Shown: positions 37,575 to 47,634, counted from the first letter of the stretch. The stretch: 64,000 nt of DNA from PALSA-188 sp963720075 (GCA_963720075.1 CAVREG010000011.1:115039-179038); one strand, 5' to 3'. The notes: generated by a model from the sequence alone, not told the origin. A program made the numbers and translations.

Positions 37575-38039
37575 ATGAAGAAGACGGCAGGATCAGTTAA
37601 AGGCAGGCGATCAGTCGGCACTGCCGAAGAGTCCGCATTTCTAGATCTGCTGCGCACCACCGACATGCTGTCTCGAGGACTCGTCCATGTTCTCAAGGTC
37701 GAGGAACTGTCCTCGACACAATACAACGTGCTCCGAATTCTGCGCGGCGCGCCGCAGGGACTTCCCTGTGGGGAAATCGCCAACCGAATGATTACCCGAG
37801 ACCCGGACGTCACTCGCCTCCTCGATCGCCTCGAAAAGCGCAAGCTAATCTCCCGCTGCCGCGAAACCAAGGACCGGCGAACGGTGAGGACCCGAATTGT
37901 CTCCGAGGGCCTAAAACTTCTGGCGCGGCTGGATGAACCGGTGCAGGCAGCCCATCGCAGGCAATTAGGCCACCTGGGGCGAAGGCGTTTGCTGGCCTTG
38001 GCCGAATTATTGCGCGCTTGCCGCAGCCAAGTGGCTTGA
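37575..38039 (+). CDS. MarR-family transcriptional regulator
   Basis: A 154-residue winged-helix regulator: LSSTQYNVLRILRGAPQGLP then GEIANRMITRDPDVTRLLDR (recognition helix) and KRKLISRCRETKDRRTVRTR (wing). Homodimeric repressors of this class respond to phenolics or oxidants. It precedes YceI and pirin genes on the same strand, a grouping I associate with redox or organic-acid stress; MarR likely controls both (inference). Confidence 0.92.
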   Translation: MKKTAGSVKGRRSVGTAEESAFLDLLRTTDMLSRGLVHVLKVEELSSTQYNVLRILRGAPQGLPCGEIANRMITRDPDVTRLLDRLEKRKLISRCRETKDRRTVRTRIVSEGLKLLARLDEPVQAAHRRQLGHLGRRRLLALAELLRACRSQVA

Positions 38040-38109
38040 TTTATTAGCTTTATTAGTTGTTGAAACGATTATCGGTGTAACGCATCGAATACTACGGAAG
38101 GAGCTTATT

Positions 38110-38667
38110 ATGAGCGCACTCGCTAATCCGCAAACCGAAATCACAACCTGGAACATTGACCCGGTTCATTCCGCCGCCGAGTTCAAGGTGAAACACATGA
38201 TGATCTCCAATGTGAAGGGCCAATTCACACGCGTCAAAGGGGTGCTGGTTCTGAACGAAGCAGATGTGACACGTTCCCGCGTCGAGGCCTCGATCGAGGC
38301 GGCTTCTATAAACACGCGCGATGACCAGCGCGATACCCATCTTAAGAGTGCTGATTTCTTCGACGTGGAGAACTTTCCGTCGCTCTTGTTCAAATCCACT
38401 CAGATAACCCGCGTCGCTGACGGAGAGTTGGGCGTAGCCGGCGACCTGACCATTCACGGCGTCACCCGCCACGTGGTTTTCAACGTTGAAGGACCAACCA
38501 TGCCGGCCAAAGATCCATGGGGCAACACCCGCAGGGGGCTGTCCGCCACCGCGAAGATTAACCGTAAAGACTTCGGCTTGACCTGGAACTCGGCGCTTGA
38601 GACCGGAGGCATTCTCGTCGGCGACGAGATCACTATTACCCTGGATGTCGAGTTCGTGAAGGCCTAA
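38110..38667 (+). CDS. YceI family lipid-binding-like protein
   Basis: A 185-residue lipocalin-like beta barrel with ITTWNIDPVHSAAEFKVKHM near the N terminus, SADFFDVENFPSLLFKST and the C-terminal LTWNSALETGGILVGDEITI. The family binds long polyisoprenoids or fatty amides. This copy has no signal peptide, so it would be cytoplasmic, unlike E. coli YceI. Strong ribosome site GGAAGGAG. Confidence 0.93.
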   Translation: MSALANPQTEITTWNIDPVHSAAEFKVKHMMISNVKGQFTRVKGVLVLNEADVTRSRVEASIEAASINTRDDQRDTHLKSADFFDVENFPSLLFKSTQITRVADGELGVAGDLTIHGVTRHVVFNVEGPTMPAKDPWGNTRRGLSATAKINRKDFGLTWNSALETGGILVGDEITITLDVEFVKA

Positions 38668-38722
38668 ACGATTTGCCGAGCAACGTTTACCGATTGTGCG
38701 GCGCAGAAAAGAGGAAAAATTT

Positions 38723-39628
38723 ATGTCACTTCGGCCAGTTAGACAGATTATTCAATCGGAGCCGACCATCGAGGGTGCTGGTGTAAAGCTGCAACGCGCC
38801 TTCGGTTTCGGCAAGACCAAGGATTTCGATCCGTTTCTTCTACTGGATGATTTTCGCAACGAGAATCCGGCCGACTACCTGGCGGGATTTCCCTGGCATC
38901 CACACCGCGGGATCGAAACGATCACATACGTGCTTGCCGGTTCAGTTGAGCACGGCGACAGCCTGGGCAACAAAGGCGAAATGACCGCCGGCGATGTGCA
39001 ATGGATGACTGCAGGCAGCGGCATCCTGCATCAGGAGATGCCTAAAGGGGATAACACAGGCCGCATGCACGGCTTTCAGTTGTGGGCAAACTTGCCCTCG
39101 GGCCTGAAGATGACCGATCCCCGCTACCAGGATATTCCGTCGAGCGCAATCCCCGAAGTCACAGACGACGACGGCACGAAGGTTCGGGTCATCTGCGGCG
39201 AGTTCTGGGGGAAGAAGGGGCCAGTCGAAGGCGTGGCTGCTGATCCGAATTACCTCGACATTTCCGTCGGACCAGGCCAGCAAAAGCGGCTCAAAGTCGA
39301 GACCACGCGCAATGCCTTTGCCTACGTGTTTGCAGGATCGGGAACATTCCGGGATTCTTCAGAGCCACGTTCGGTTCTGACCGAGCAAGCTGCCGATCCC
39401 AACGCGCCAGCCAGGTACGATGTCGGCAATCACTCGCTGGTGCTCTTCGACCGCGGAGATGAGATCGTTGTACACGCGGGCGACGAGGGCATCCGTTTCT
39501 TGTTAGTTTCGGGCAAGCCGATAGAGGAACCCGTGGCGTGGTACGGCCCGATTGTAATGAACACGCAGGAACAGCTTCGCACGGCAATGACTGAACTACA
39601 AACAGGCGCCTTCATCAAGCATCGTTGA
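38723..39628 (+). CDS. Pirin family protein
   Basis: A 301-residue bicupin. ATG 38723 follows an AGAGGAAAAAT ribosome site; an upstream GTG at 38696 is less likely. The metal-site motif is FPWHPHRGIETITYVLAGSV with further ligands at EHGD and the GSGILHQEMP segment, as in quercetinase-like pirins. Probably an iron-dependent redox sensor or dioxygenase. Third gene of the MarR-YceI-pirin group. Confidence 0.93.
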   Translation: MSLRPVRQIIQSEPTIEGAGVKLQRAFGFGKTKDFDPFLLLDDFRNENPADYLAGFPWHPHRGIETITYVLAGSVEHGDSLGNKGEMTAGDVQWMTAGSGILHQEMPKGDNTGRMHGFQLWANLPSGLKMTDPRYQDIPSSAIPEVTDDDGTKVRVICGEFWGKKGPVEGVAADPNYLDISVGPGQQKRLKVETTRNAFAYVFAGSGTFRDSSEPRSVLTEQAADPNAPARYDVGNHSLVLFDRGDEIVVHAGDEGIRFLLVSGKPIEEPVAWYGPIVMNTQEQLRTAMTELQTGAFIKHR

Positions 39629-39668
39629 TTGGCAGAGACGGGTGTCGGCGCAAATTTGTATCGCAGAT

Positions 39669-40163
39669 TTAACGCGCGGGTTCGACGTGGAACCTCTTTA
39701 CACCAAGAATCGTAAGTACAACGAAAGCCGTCATTACGACGAGCTGGGCGACCAGGAATGGCGGCTCTTTCTGCGTTGGGGCCAGTGCTTTCAAAGCCGG
39801 CACCTTCTCGAAAAGCTGCACAACTAAAACGAAGACGTTTAGGTAGAGCGCAACGGCAGCCCCCACTACATAGATCCAACGCCATGCGCCGGCAAGGTGG
39901 AAGACATAGCGCGCCGGAATCGCAACTGCCAACACCACCAGCGAAATGATGCCGACAATGTGGGAGGGCAAAAGGTGATCAAACGGAAAGCCAAAGCCGG
40001 TCAGGCTCGTCAACACCGTAGTGATGAGAAAGACCGCAGTCGGGCCGTCAAGCCGTTTCCCCACGAGAAAACCATACATGACGACCAAGCCTGAGCCGAT
40101 TCCTGCCATGCTTATTATTACGTGCAGCAACGTGTATGTCGCTGTTGACATGCCGAAGATCAT
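39669..40163 (-). CDS. Four-helix membrane protein, unknown function
   Basis: 164 residues with four evident membrane helices (e.g. LLHVIISMAGIGSGLVVMYG; IVGIISLVVLAVAIPARYVF). Start fixed by AAGGAGCGC upstream of ATG 40163. No enzymatic motif; resembles small conserved membrane proteins found in many soil bacteria. Convergent with pirin. Confidence 0.75.
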   Translation of the reverse strand: MIFGMSTATYTLLHVIISMAGIGSGLVVMYGFLVGKRLDGPTAVFLITTVLTSLTGFGFPFDHLLPSHIVGIISLVVLAVAIPARYVFHLAGAWRWIYVVGAAVALYLNVFVLVVQLFEKVPALKALAPTQKEPPFLVAQLVVMTAFVVLTILGVKRFHVEPAR

Positions 40164-40205
40164 AGTGCGCTCCTTCCGGGTCCAGGATTTTATCTCTGTT
40201 CTTGT

Positions 40206-40283
40206 TGGCGTCCCCGACGGGATTTGAACCCGTGTTACCGCCGTGAAAGGGCGATGTCCTAGGCCAGGCTAGACGACGGGGAC
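40206..40283 (-). tRNA. tRNA-Glu (UUC)
   Basis: Cloverleaf on the minus strand. The acceptor GTCCCCG pairs with CGGGGAC, discriminator G and encoded CCA (40206-40208). Anticodon stem TCGCC/GGCGG with loop CTTTCAC gives TTC. T arm CGGGTTCAAATCCCG. Confidence 0.95.
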
Positions 40284-40553
40284 TGATGGAACCTAACGCG
40301 GTAGGTTACTGATCGTAGCAGTGGCTATTGGCGGTGTCAAAAAACTTGTCGCCTCGTAGCTTAGCGATATTTCTATCTCCGGAATCGGCGGTTGTTCAGA
40401 TGCCGAGCGCGGGCCGAGCGGAACAACACCCACACCTAAACGTCTCTCCCAATCTAATTTCAGTGTCTCTAATCGCTGGAGCGAATGTGGCTCAGGGTTC
40501 CCATTCCTTGCCGCCGTAGACGAAGTCGCGCGCCTGTCCCTACACTGTCACTG

Positions 40554-42224
40554 GTGAACGTTGCGTCCAATTCGCCTCGACCATCTCTGGAGTATCAGCA
40601 GTTCCAAGTGATTGTGATTGGCGGGGGAATCAACGGAGTGGCAATCGCACGAGAATGTGCGCGGGCGGGATGGCGAACTCTGCTGGTCGAGCAGGATGAC
40701 TTTGGAGCTGGCACGACCAGCCGCTCGACACGAATCATTCATGGAGGACTGCGCTACCTGGAGCATGGTGAAATCGGACTAATAAGAGAATCATTGCGAG
40801 AGCGAACAGCGCTGTTGCGGCACTATCCCGACCTGGTCCAGCCTCTGCAATTCGTGCTGGCTTTGGACGACAGGAGCCATCGAAGCGCGATGAAAATCCG
40901 GACCGGGCTGTGGCTTTACCGAATGATGGCAGGAAGAAGGCGCGGGACGAGCGGCAAGAAGGCAGATCGGGAACGACTCGAGCGATCTCTGGATCAGGGA
41001 CGGCGATGGTCACTGTTTAGTTTTCAGGACGCACAATGTGAATTTCCCGAACGGCTGCTTGCGGAGTGGGTAGTCGAAGCGGTTGAAGCTGGAGCCATTG
41101 TGCGCAATCACACACAGGTTCTCGCCGTTGACGTGCGCCAGGGCCGCGCCAAGGCGGTGTTAATACGGGACCGCCTCAGCGAAAAAGAGGAGCGAGTAGA
41201 GGGGTCGTGGATCATCAACGCCACTGGCCCTTGGGCGGATCGTGTCTGCCAGCGATCAAGCATCAGAACTCCGACGCCAATGCTAGGCGGAGTGCGCGGA
41301 TCACATATCGTCTTGCCGCGGTTTGCCGGAGTGCCCGATTGCGCAGTGTATTCAGAAGCCGTGGATGGGCGTCCAATATTTGTCATCCCGTGGAACCAGC
41401 AAGTTCTTGTCGGGACTACTGAAAAAGAAGACCGGGCAGATCCGGGAAAGGTTTATCCTTCCGCGGAAGAAATTAGTTACTTGCTGCAATCATTCTCTGC
41501 GCTATTTCCGCAAGCGAACTTCTCGATCTGCAACGTTCGGTATGCATTTGCGGGCGTACGGCCGCTGCCTTATGCTCCGAACGCGAAATTATCCGCAGTA
41601 ACTCGCAAACATTATTTACACGACCATAAAGGGGATGGTGCGGCCCAGATGATCTCCGTGATTGGCGGCAAACTATCCACGGCGGCACAACTGGCGCGCG
41701 AGTGCGCGAACAAGATAGGAGCATCAATTCGCGTTGCTTCGAAGTTGAAAAGCCGTAAGGAGCTTCCAGAAGGGGCGGAAGTGCGGCACGATCCGCCACA
41801 AGAATCTTTTGGCATGATCGGGACGGACATGGATCCGCTGCTCGACGCCTTTGTCACCGACATTGCTGATGCGGGAGGCATCAGTGAAAGTTCCGCATCA
41901 GGCATCGTGGAATGGCACGGCAAGCGTTCTGGGGCCATTGCCCGAATGGCCCTTAGCAGCGCAGATTTGCGCGCTCCCTTATGTGCGCATACCGAACATA
42001 TCGTAGCCGAAGCTGTGGACGCTTTTGCCAACGAATGTGCAATGACGCTGGGCGATATTCTTCTGCGGCGAGTGCCCTTAGCTTTGGGGGCATGCTGGTC
42101 GCCGGAGTGCACACGAGAAGCCGCCGCTGTGCTCAAATCGGTCATGGGATGGAGCGATCGGCAAGCTGCCGCCGAGGTGGAAGCGTTCGAGACGGAGCGC
42201 GAGAACTTTCTCAGAAAACCGTGA
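40554..42224 (+). CDS. glpD: Glycerol-3-phosphate dehydrogenase, FAD-dependent
   Basis: Oxidises glycerol 3-phosphate to dihydroxyacetone phosphate, passing electrons to quinone at the membrane. The FAD fold reads VIVIGGGINGVAIARECARA; further family motifs are TTSRSTRIIHGGLRYLEHG and GVRPLPYAPN. I choose the in-frame GTG at 40554 because the upstream 23 codons from 40485 are Arg/Pro-rich and atypical. About 556 residues including the C-terminal helical domain. Monocistronic, after tRNA-Glu. Confidence 0.88.
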   Translation: MNVASNSPRPSLEYQQFQVIVIGGGINGVAIARECARAGWRTLLVEQDDFGAGTTSRSTRIIHGGLRYLEHGEIGLIRESLRERTALLRHYPDLVQPLQFVLALDDRSHRSAMKIRTGLWLYRMMAGRRRGTSGKKADRERLERSLDQGRRWSLFSFQDAQCEFPERLLAEWVVEAVEAGAIVRNHTQVLAVDVRQGRAKAVLIRDRLSEKEERVEGSWIINATGPWADRVCQRSSIRTPTPMLGGVRGSHIVLPRFAGVPDCAVYSEAVDGRPIFVIPWNQQVLVGTTEKEDRADPGKVYPSAEEISYLLQSFSALFPQANFSICNVRYAFAGVRPLPYAPNAKLSAVTRKHYLHDHKGDGAAQMISVIGGKLSTAAQLARECANKIGASIRVASKLKSRKELPEGAEVRHDPPQESFGMIGTDMDPLLDAFVTDIADAGGISESSASGIVEWHGKRSGAIARMALSSADLRAPLCAHTEHIVAEAVDAFANECAMTLGDILLRRVPLALGACWSPECTREAAAVLKSVMGWSDRQAAAEVEAFETERENFLRKP

Positions 42225-42422
42225 GACATGATTTCTAGGGCGCTTGAAAGGCTGCACCTATCAGGCAGAGAGCTTAGCGATCAAATTTACGGCCTAGTCT
42301 TACCGCTGTCTTGACTTCCAAGCTCCGAAGCTACAAGGACTTACCAAATTCCACAGAATCATTCCATAAAACATAGCTTCACAATCGCCTTCCTTTTATA
42401 ATCGGAGAAGCCTTTTATTGAG

Positions 42423-45344
42423 ATGAAGTTAGCAACTTTCTTCAGATCCAATCCGGTGGCACGGAACGTGCAGCGTGGGACGCGGGGAAGTTTTGCTTCT
42501 CCACCGATCGCCGCCTCGCCGATGAGCAGAGATTTTCAAATACGTCCTGCCATACTACTTTTTGTGTTGACCGCGGCTGCCATAATCCTTGCCGGGATCA
42601 ACTTCCAGAAGGAACGGAACTTTCAAGTCCCTTACGATGGAGCGTGGTGGGTGGAGCACGGCGGCAACCTTGTCGCCGACCGGGTTGAAGATAACGGGCC
42701 AGCAGCTAAGGCGGGGATAAAAGAGGGCGACCTGCTGGTCGCCATTAACGACGATCCTGTACACAACGTTTCCTCCCAAGTGCGGGAGATGTACGGTCTG
42801 GGAATCTGGTCCAAAGCCACCTACTCGCTGATTCGCAAATCGGTCCCGGTGGATGCAACCGTCATTCTTATTCCAGCGGAAAAGTCCCTGAATTACTGGT
42901 TACGGCTTATCGCCCTCATTTACCTCGGAATAGGAATTTACGTATTGCTGCGGCGCTGGACGGCTCCGGGATCAATGCACTTCTATATTTTTTGCCTGGT
43001 GTCGTTCATCTTTTACGCTTTTAAGTACACCGGCAAGTTTAACCAGTTCGACTGGACGATCTATTGGAGCAACGTTGTCGCGGGATTGCTTCAGCCGGCA
43101 CTATTTTTGCATTTCGTCCTAATCTTTCCAGAGAAGCGCCGCTGGTTGCAAAAGCGAGCTTGGGCAATTCCGCTCATTTACATTCCGGGCACGGTTCTAT
43201 TAGTCCGTCATATTCTGGCGCTCAGATTCTTGCAAGCCAGTGAAAGCCTGCGCTGGAATCTTGATCGTTTGCAGATGGGCTACCTGGCGTTGTTCTTCGT
43301 AATTGCGGCGGGAGTTCTTTGGTACAGCTACCGGAGCGCCAGCACGCCGATTTTGCGTCAACAATTGAAGTGGGTCACTCGCGGTACGATCCTTGCCATT
43401 ACCCCCTTCACTTTGTTTTACGTCATACCCTACATTCTGGGGAACGGTCAGAGCGCGGGCATGAAGGTTTCCGTGCTCTCTCTGGGAATCCTTCCGCTGA
43501 CGTTTGGATACGCAATTTTCCGCTATCGCCTAATGGATGTGGATCTGATCTTTAAACGAGGCATGGTTTACACATTGGCGGCCGGGACGATCGCGGGAAG
43601 CTACTTCGCGGTAGTGGCAGCCGTCGCGGAGTTGGTGCATGCCCGGATACCGAGTTCGGGACCCATTGGGCTCACGCTTGCGATCGTGGTCACGGCGCTT
43701 TTGTTCGACCCGGTGCGTAAGTGGATACAAGTGCGCATTGATCAATTTTTCTACCAGACCCGCTATGACTACCGGAAGACGTTGGTTGAGTTTGCCCGCG
43801 AGCTTAGCGCGGAGACTGATCTCGACAAGATGTTGAGCTCGGTCGTGGATCGGCTGTCACGGACGCTGGTAGTGGACCGGATGGCCATTTTCTTATCAAC
43901 GGGCGAGAAAGAGCAACGATTCGTGCTGGCAAAATCCTTCGGGATAACCCAGACCAGCGGTCTTGATTTGGGTTTCCTTGGCGCGCCGCGTCCGGAAGCG
44001 GAATCCGGACATTTGTTTTTCGATAACACGCATCAAGTTCCCCGCGAGACCGCCAATGCTCAGGAAACTATCGCGAAGCTTGACCTGAATTATTACATCA
44101 GCTGTCGTGCGCGTAAGCACACAATTGCGGTGATCGGCCTAGGCAAGACAGTTGAGGGCGACTTCCTTTCGAGTGAAGACGTCGAGTTGCTGGAAACTCT
44201 GGCGGGATATCTCGGAATCGCGATTCAGAACGCCCGGCTGTACGCGTCACTCGAGCAAAAGGTCTCGGAATACGAGCGCCTGAAAGACTTTAACGAAAAC
44301 ATCGTCGAGTCAATCAACGTCGGCGTGATGGCTGTGGATTTGGCCGACCGCATCGAGTCGTGGAACTCGCAGATGGAAGTGATGTATGCGCTGCCACGCT
44401 GGCAGGCAATGACTCGACCGCTCAGCGAGGTCTTCCCTGCCGCCTTCGTTGAGGAGTTCTATCGCGTTCGGCAGAGCCCCGGCATTCACAATCTCTACAA
44501 ATTCCGGCTGGGAACGCCAACAGGAGAAAGCCGGGTAGTGAACGTTGCCATCGCGCCACTGGTGACGAAGAAATTTAATGTGATTGGCCGCCTGATTATC
44601 ATGGACGACATCACCGAACGGGTTGAGCTGGAATCCCAGCTTTCGCAGGCGGATAAGCTTTCATCCATCGGTCTGCTTGCCGCCGGAGTTGCACACGAAG
44701 TGAATACCCCGCTAGCGGTGATCTCCTCATATGCCCAGATGCTTTCGAAGCAGCTTCAAGGCGATCCGCAAAAAAGCGGTCTGATGGAAAAAATCACCCG
44801 CCAGACTTTCCGTGCGTCAGAGATAGTAAATAATTTGCTGAATTTTTCCCGCACCAGCGGTACGGAATTCACCAGCGTGGACGTTACTACCATCATTCTC
44901 GACACGCTTGCTCTTCTAGAGCATCAATTCAAAACCGCGAAGATTCGCGTAGACGATGAGCTTGCCTCCCATTTGCCTCCAATACAGGGGAATGTCGGAA
45001 GGCTTCAGCAAGTATTTTTGAATTTGTTTCTTAATGCCCGGGATGCGATGCCTAATGGAGGCACCCTTCGCGTCGCGACCTCAAACGGCAACAATGTATC
45101 GGTAGTCGTATCCGACACGGGCAGCGGCATTGCTCAGGAGCACATTCGCCGCATTTACGATCCATTCTTCACCACCAAGACCACTCCGGCGGAGGGGCAA
45201 AGCCGTGGAACTGGGCTGGGCCTCTCGGTCACTTATGGAATCATTCAAGAGCATGCGGGAAAGATTCGTGTGGAAAGCAGCCCCGGCCAGGGCACCACAT
45301 TCACCCTCGACTTTCCAATGTTGAAGAAGGCCGTTAATGTCTGA
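42423..45344 (+). CDS. Multi-domain membrane sensor kinase (PDZ-TM-GAF-PAS-HisKA, NtrB-like)
   Basis: A 973-residue kinase. One N-terminal helix (~40-58) is followed by a PDZ domain outside the membrane (~60-145; AKAGIKEGDLLVAINDDPV), then about seven helices (~160-400), GAF (~455-600), PAS (~625-725; NENIVESINVGVMAVDLADR) and a kinase core with LAAGVAHEVNTPLAVISSYA, LFLNARDAMPNGG and GTGLGLSVTYGII. It overlaps the NtrC-like regulator by 8 bp. The PDZ-plus-7TM sensor suggests sensing of peptides or envelope protein state; the cue is unknown. Confidence 0.93.
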   Translation: MKLATFFRSNPVARNVQRGTRGSFASPPIAASPMSRDFQIRPAILLFVLTAAAIILAGINFQKERNFQVPYDGAWWVEHGGNLVADRVEDNGPAAKAGIKEGDLLVAINDDPVHNVSSQVREMYGLGIWSKATYSLIRKSVPVDATVILIPAEKSLNYWLRLIALIYLGIGIYVLLRRWTAPGSMHFYIFCLVSFIFYAFKYTGKFNQFDWTIYWSNVVAGLLQPALFLHFVLIFPEKRRWLQKRAWAIPLIYIPGTVLLVRHILALRFLQASESLRWNLDRLQMGYLALFFVIAAGVLWYSYRSASTPILRQQLKWVTRGTILAITPFTLFYVIPYILGNGQSAGMKVSVLSLGILPLTFGYAIFRYRLMDVDLIFKRGMVYTLAAGTIAGSYFAVVAAVAELVHARIPSSGPIGLTLAIVVTALLFDPVRKWIQVRIDQFFYQTRYDYRKTLVEFARELSAETDLDKMLSSVVDRLSRTLVVDRMAIFLSTGEKEQRFVLAKSFGITQTSGLDLGFLGAPRPEAESGHLFFDNTHQVPRETANAQETIAKLDLNYYISCRARKHTIAVIGLGKTVEGDFLSSEDVELLETLAGYLGIAIQNARLYASLEQKVSEYERLKDFNENIVESINVGVMAVDLADRIESWNSQMEVMYALPRWQAMTRPLSEVFPAAFVEEFYRVRQSPGIHNLYKFRLGTPTGESRVVNVAIAPLVTKKFNVIGRLIIMDDITERVELESQLSQADKLSSIGLLAAGVAHEVNTPLAVISSYAQMLSKQLQGDPQKSGLMEKITRQTFRASEIVNNLLNFSRTSGTEFTSVDVTTIILDTLALLEHQFKTAKIRVDDELASHLPPIQGNVGRLQQVFLNLFLNARDAMPNGGTLRVATSNGNNVSVVVSDTGSGIAQEHIRRIYDPFFTTKTTPAEGQSRGTGLGLSVTYGIIQEHAGKIRVESSPGQGTTFTLDFPMLKKAVNV

Positions 45345-46773
45345 GGTTGCAGTAATTCCCCAGCCCCCTGCCAGCGAAACCTCGCCGCTTTCGACGGGTA
45401 CCATCCTGATAATTGATGACGAAGCAGCGATCCGGGAGTCGCTCCAAACCTTGCTTGAAATGGAGGGCTATCAAGTTGAGACCGCTGCCAGCGCCCAACA
45501 GGGGCTCGCCTGCATTGGAGAACATGCATTCGACCTGGTGCTGCTGGACCTGGCGCTGCCTGATCGCAACGGGCTTGATCTGCTGAGCGAGATTCGCGGC
45601 TACGATCCGCAGTTGTCGGTCATTATGATCACGGCTTACGGGACCGTGGAGAATGCGGTACGCGCAATGCAGTCCGGTGCGGTCAACTTCGTTCAAAAGC
45701 CCTGGGACAATGAAAAGCTCCTGGCCGACGTGCGGGCGGCCGTCGGCAGGCGCCGGGCCGAAGAAGAAAACATTCAACTCAAGCGCGCGCTCAAGCAGCG
45801 CTATAACTTCGAAAATATAGTGGGCAAAAGCGAGCCCATGTTAAGCATTTTTGATTTGGTCGCCCAAGTGGCGCCAAGCCGCTCCACTATTCTGCTTCAA
45901 GGCGAGAGCGGTACCGGTAAGGAATTAATTGCTAAGGCCATTCACCTCAATTCTCCCCGCAAGGACCGGGCTTTTGTCCCCGTGAATACTGGTGCGATGC
46001 CGCCTGACCTCCTGGAATCCACGCTGTTCGGCCACGTCAAAGGCGCATTCACCAGTGCCATCGCCTCGAAAAAGGGCTTGTTTGAAATTGCCGATCGCGG
46101 CACTCTTTTTTTGGATGAAATTGGGACCATGGGCGTGGACACCCAAAGTAAGATATTGCGCGTCCTTCAAGACCGAAAGTTCATGCATCTGGGCGGGGTT
46201 CATGAGTTGCAGGTGGACGTTCGCATCATTGCAGCCACGAATGTGGACCTGAAACAACATGTTCGTGACGGGAAATTCCGCGAAGATCTGTTTTACCGTC
46301 TAAACGTTATCACGATTGACCTGCCTCCACTGCGGCAGCGCAAAGAAGATATTCCTCTATTGGCCGAATTTTTTCTCCAGCGGTACTCGCAAGAGAATGA
46401 CCGGCCCGCGAGGCGCATCACTCCGGAAGCCCTGCGAGCTCTGCTGACCTATTCATGGCCTGGCAACGTCCGCGAAGTAGAAAATGTTATTGAACGCGCC
46501 GTTGTTCTTTCCTCTGGGCCGGAAATTGGCCCTGACTTGCTGCCCGACCACATTGCGGGTCGAGGCACGGCGTTTCCGCGCCTGGAGCATCGTGGCGACG
46601 CTTCTCTGTTTGATATCGTGGAAGATTACGAGCGACATATCATCCTTGACATGCTCGATAAATGCAATTGGAACCAGACCGAAGCGGCGGAACGCTTTCG
46701 CGTACCATTATCTACGCTGAATCAAAAAATCAAGCGCCTCTCCATCGAAATTAAAAAGAAACCCCGGGAGTAG
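45337..46773 (+). CDS. Sigma-54-dependent response regulator (NtrC/AtoC family)
   Basis: 478 residues: receiver (phospho-Asp in LVLLDLALPDRNG), AAA+ core with Walker A GESGTGKELIAKAI and Walker B LFLDEIG, and a Fis-type DNA-binding tail (NWNQTEAAERFRVPLSTLNQ). The sigma-54 contact loop reads GAFTSA rather than GAFTGA, a natural variant that may still function. Partner of the upstream PDZ kinase. Targets could be the Mla genes that follow 78 bp later, though I find no strong -24/-12 promoter. Confidence 0.94.
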   Translation: MSEVAVIPQPPASETSPLSTGTILIIDDEAAIRESLQTLLEMEGYQVETAASAQQGLACIGEHAFDLVLLDLALPDRNGLDLLSEIRGYDPQLSVIMITAYGTVENAVRAMQSGAVNFVQKPWDNEKLLADVRAAVGRRRAEEENIQLKRALKQRYNFENIVGKSEPMLSIFDLVAQVAPSRSTILLQGESGTGKELIAKAIHLNSPRKDRAFVPVNTGAMPPDLLESTLFGHVKGAFTSAIASKKGLFEIADRGTLFLDEIGTMGVDTQSKILRVLQDRKFMHLGGVHELQVDVRIIAATNVDLKQHVRDGKFREDLFYRLNVITIDLPPLRQRKEDIPLLAEFFLQRYSQENDRPARRITPEALRALLTYSWPGNVREVENVIERAVVLSSGPEIGPDLLPDHIAGRGTAFPRLEHRGDASLFDIVEDYERHIILDMLDKCNWNQTEAAERFRVPLSTLNQKIKRLSIEIKKKPRE

Positions 46774-46850
46774 CAGAGCAATCCTCAATCGCTTGGCTTT
46801 GAACCAGCTGATGCTTGCTTCTGTTATATTTCCGTCAGGCTACGATCCAA

Positions 46851-47633
46851 ATGGAATTTAAGTCTCCCTCCGAATTCGCCAAGGAGCAAGTCACTGCAGT
46901 TCAGGATTATTCCGTGCTTGCGGGACGGTCAATCGCGAACCTGTTCAGCCATCCCGTTTATTCCGGCGACATTGTTCAGCAAGCGGACTTGATCGGCGTA
47001 GGATCGCTGCCCATCGTGGCGCTCTCGGGTTTATTCACCGGAGTGGTGCTGGCGTTGAACAGTGCCAATACGCTGCAAAGATTCGGATCCCTCTCGCTGA
47101 TCGCCCAACTAGTCTCGGTAGGAATGGTTACTGAACTGGGACCAGTTCTCACCGGTTTGATGGTCGCCGGCAGAAATGCGTCTGGAATGGCAAGCGAACT
47201 TGGTTCGATGGTCGTGACCGAACAAATTGACGCAATGCGTGCCCTGGGCACCGATCCCCTGAAAAAGCTGGTAACGCCCCGTGTGGTTTCGACGGTATTC
47301 ATGCTTTTTTTCCTCACCATCATTTCGGATCTTCTCGGCCTCTTCGGAGGCTCCATCGTTTCCACTCTGATGCTCGGGCTTGATGCGCACCAGTATTGGA
47401 GCTCAGCGTGGCAGGTTCTCGCTTTTAGGGACGTATTCACTGGACTCGTCAAGCCCTTGATCTTCGGATTCATCATCGCGACCGTGGGCTGTTACTACGG
47501 CATGTCGGCGCGTGGGGGTACTCAGGGAGTTGGACGAGCAACCACGCAGGCTGTGGTGGCTGCGTCGGTTTCGATTGTTATGGTGGATGCCTTCGTTACC
47601 AAGCTGCTGATGGCAATTTTCGGAAACCGTTGA
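46851..47633 (+). CDS. mlaE: MlaE-type ABC transporter permease
   Basis: The inner-membrane permease of a phospholipid-transport (Mla/Mce) system. About 260 residues from ATG 46851 (a TTG at 46815 is in frame but unlikely). Typical blocks: LFTGVVLALNSANTLQRFGS, GPVLTGLMVAGRNASGMASE and LGTDPLKKLVTPRV. The ATPase gene begins immediately after the stop. The substrate-binding MlaD/Mce subunit is not in the window. Confidence 0.92.
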   Translation: MEFKSPSEFAKEQVTAVQDYSVLAGRSIANLFSHPVYSGDIVQQADLIGVGSLPIVALSGLFTGVVLALNSANTLQRFGSLSLIAQLVSVGMVTELGPVLTGLMVAGRNASGMASELGSMVVTEQIDAMRALGTDPLKKLVTPRVVSTVFMLFFLTIISDLLGLFGGSIVSTLMLGLDAHQYWSSAWQVLAFRDVFTGLVKPLIFGFIIATVGCYYGMSARGGTQGVGRATTQAVVAASVSIVMVDAFVTKLLMAIFGNR

Positions 47634-47634
47634 T

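Noticed and set aside
46795..46811. Possible sigma-54 promoter (TTGGC-N-CAGC) before mlaE
   Set aside because: GG-N10-GC spacing is present but the flanking bases do not match the -24/-12 consensus well.
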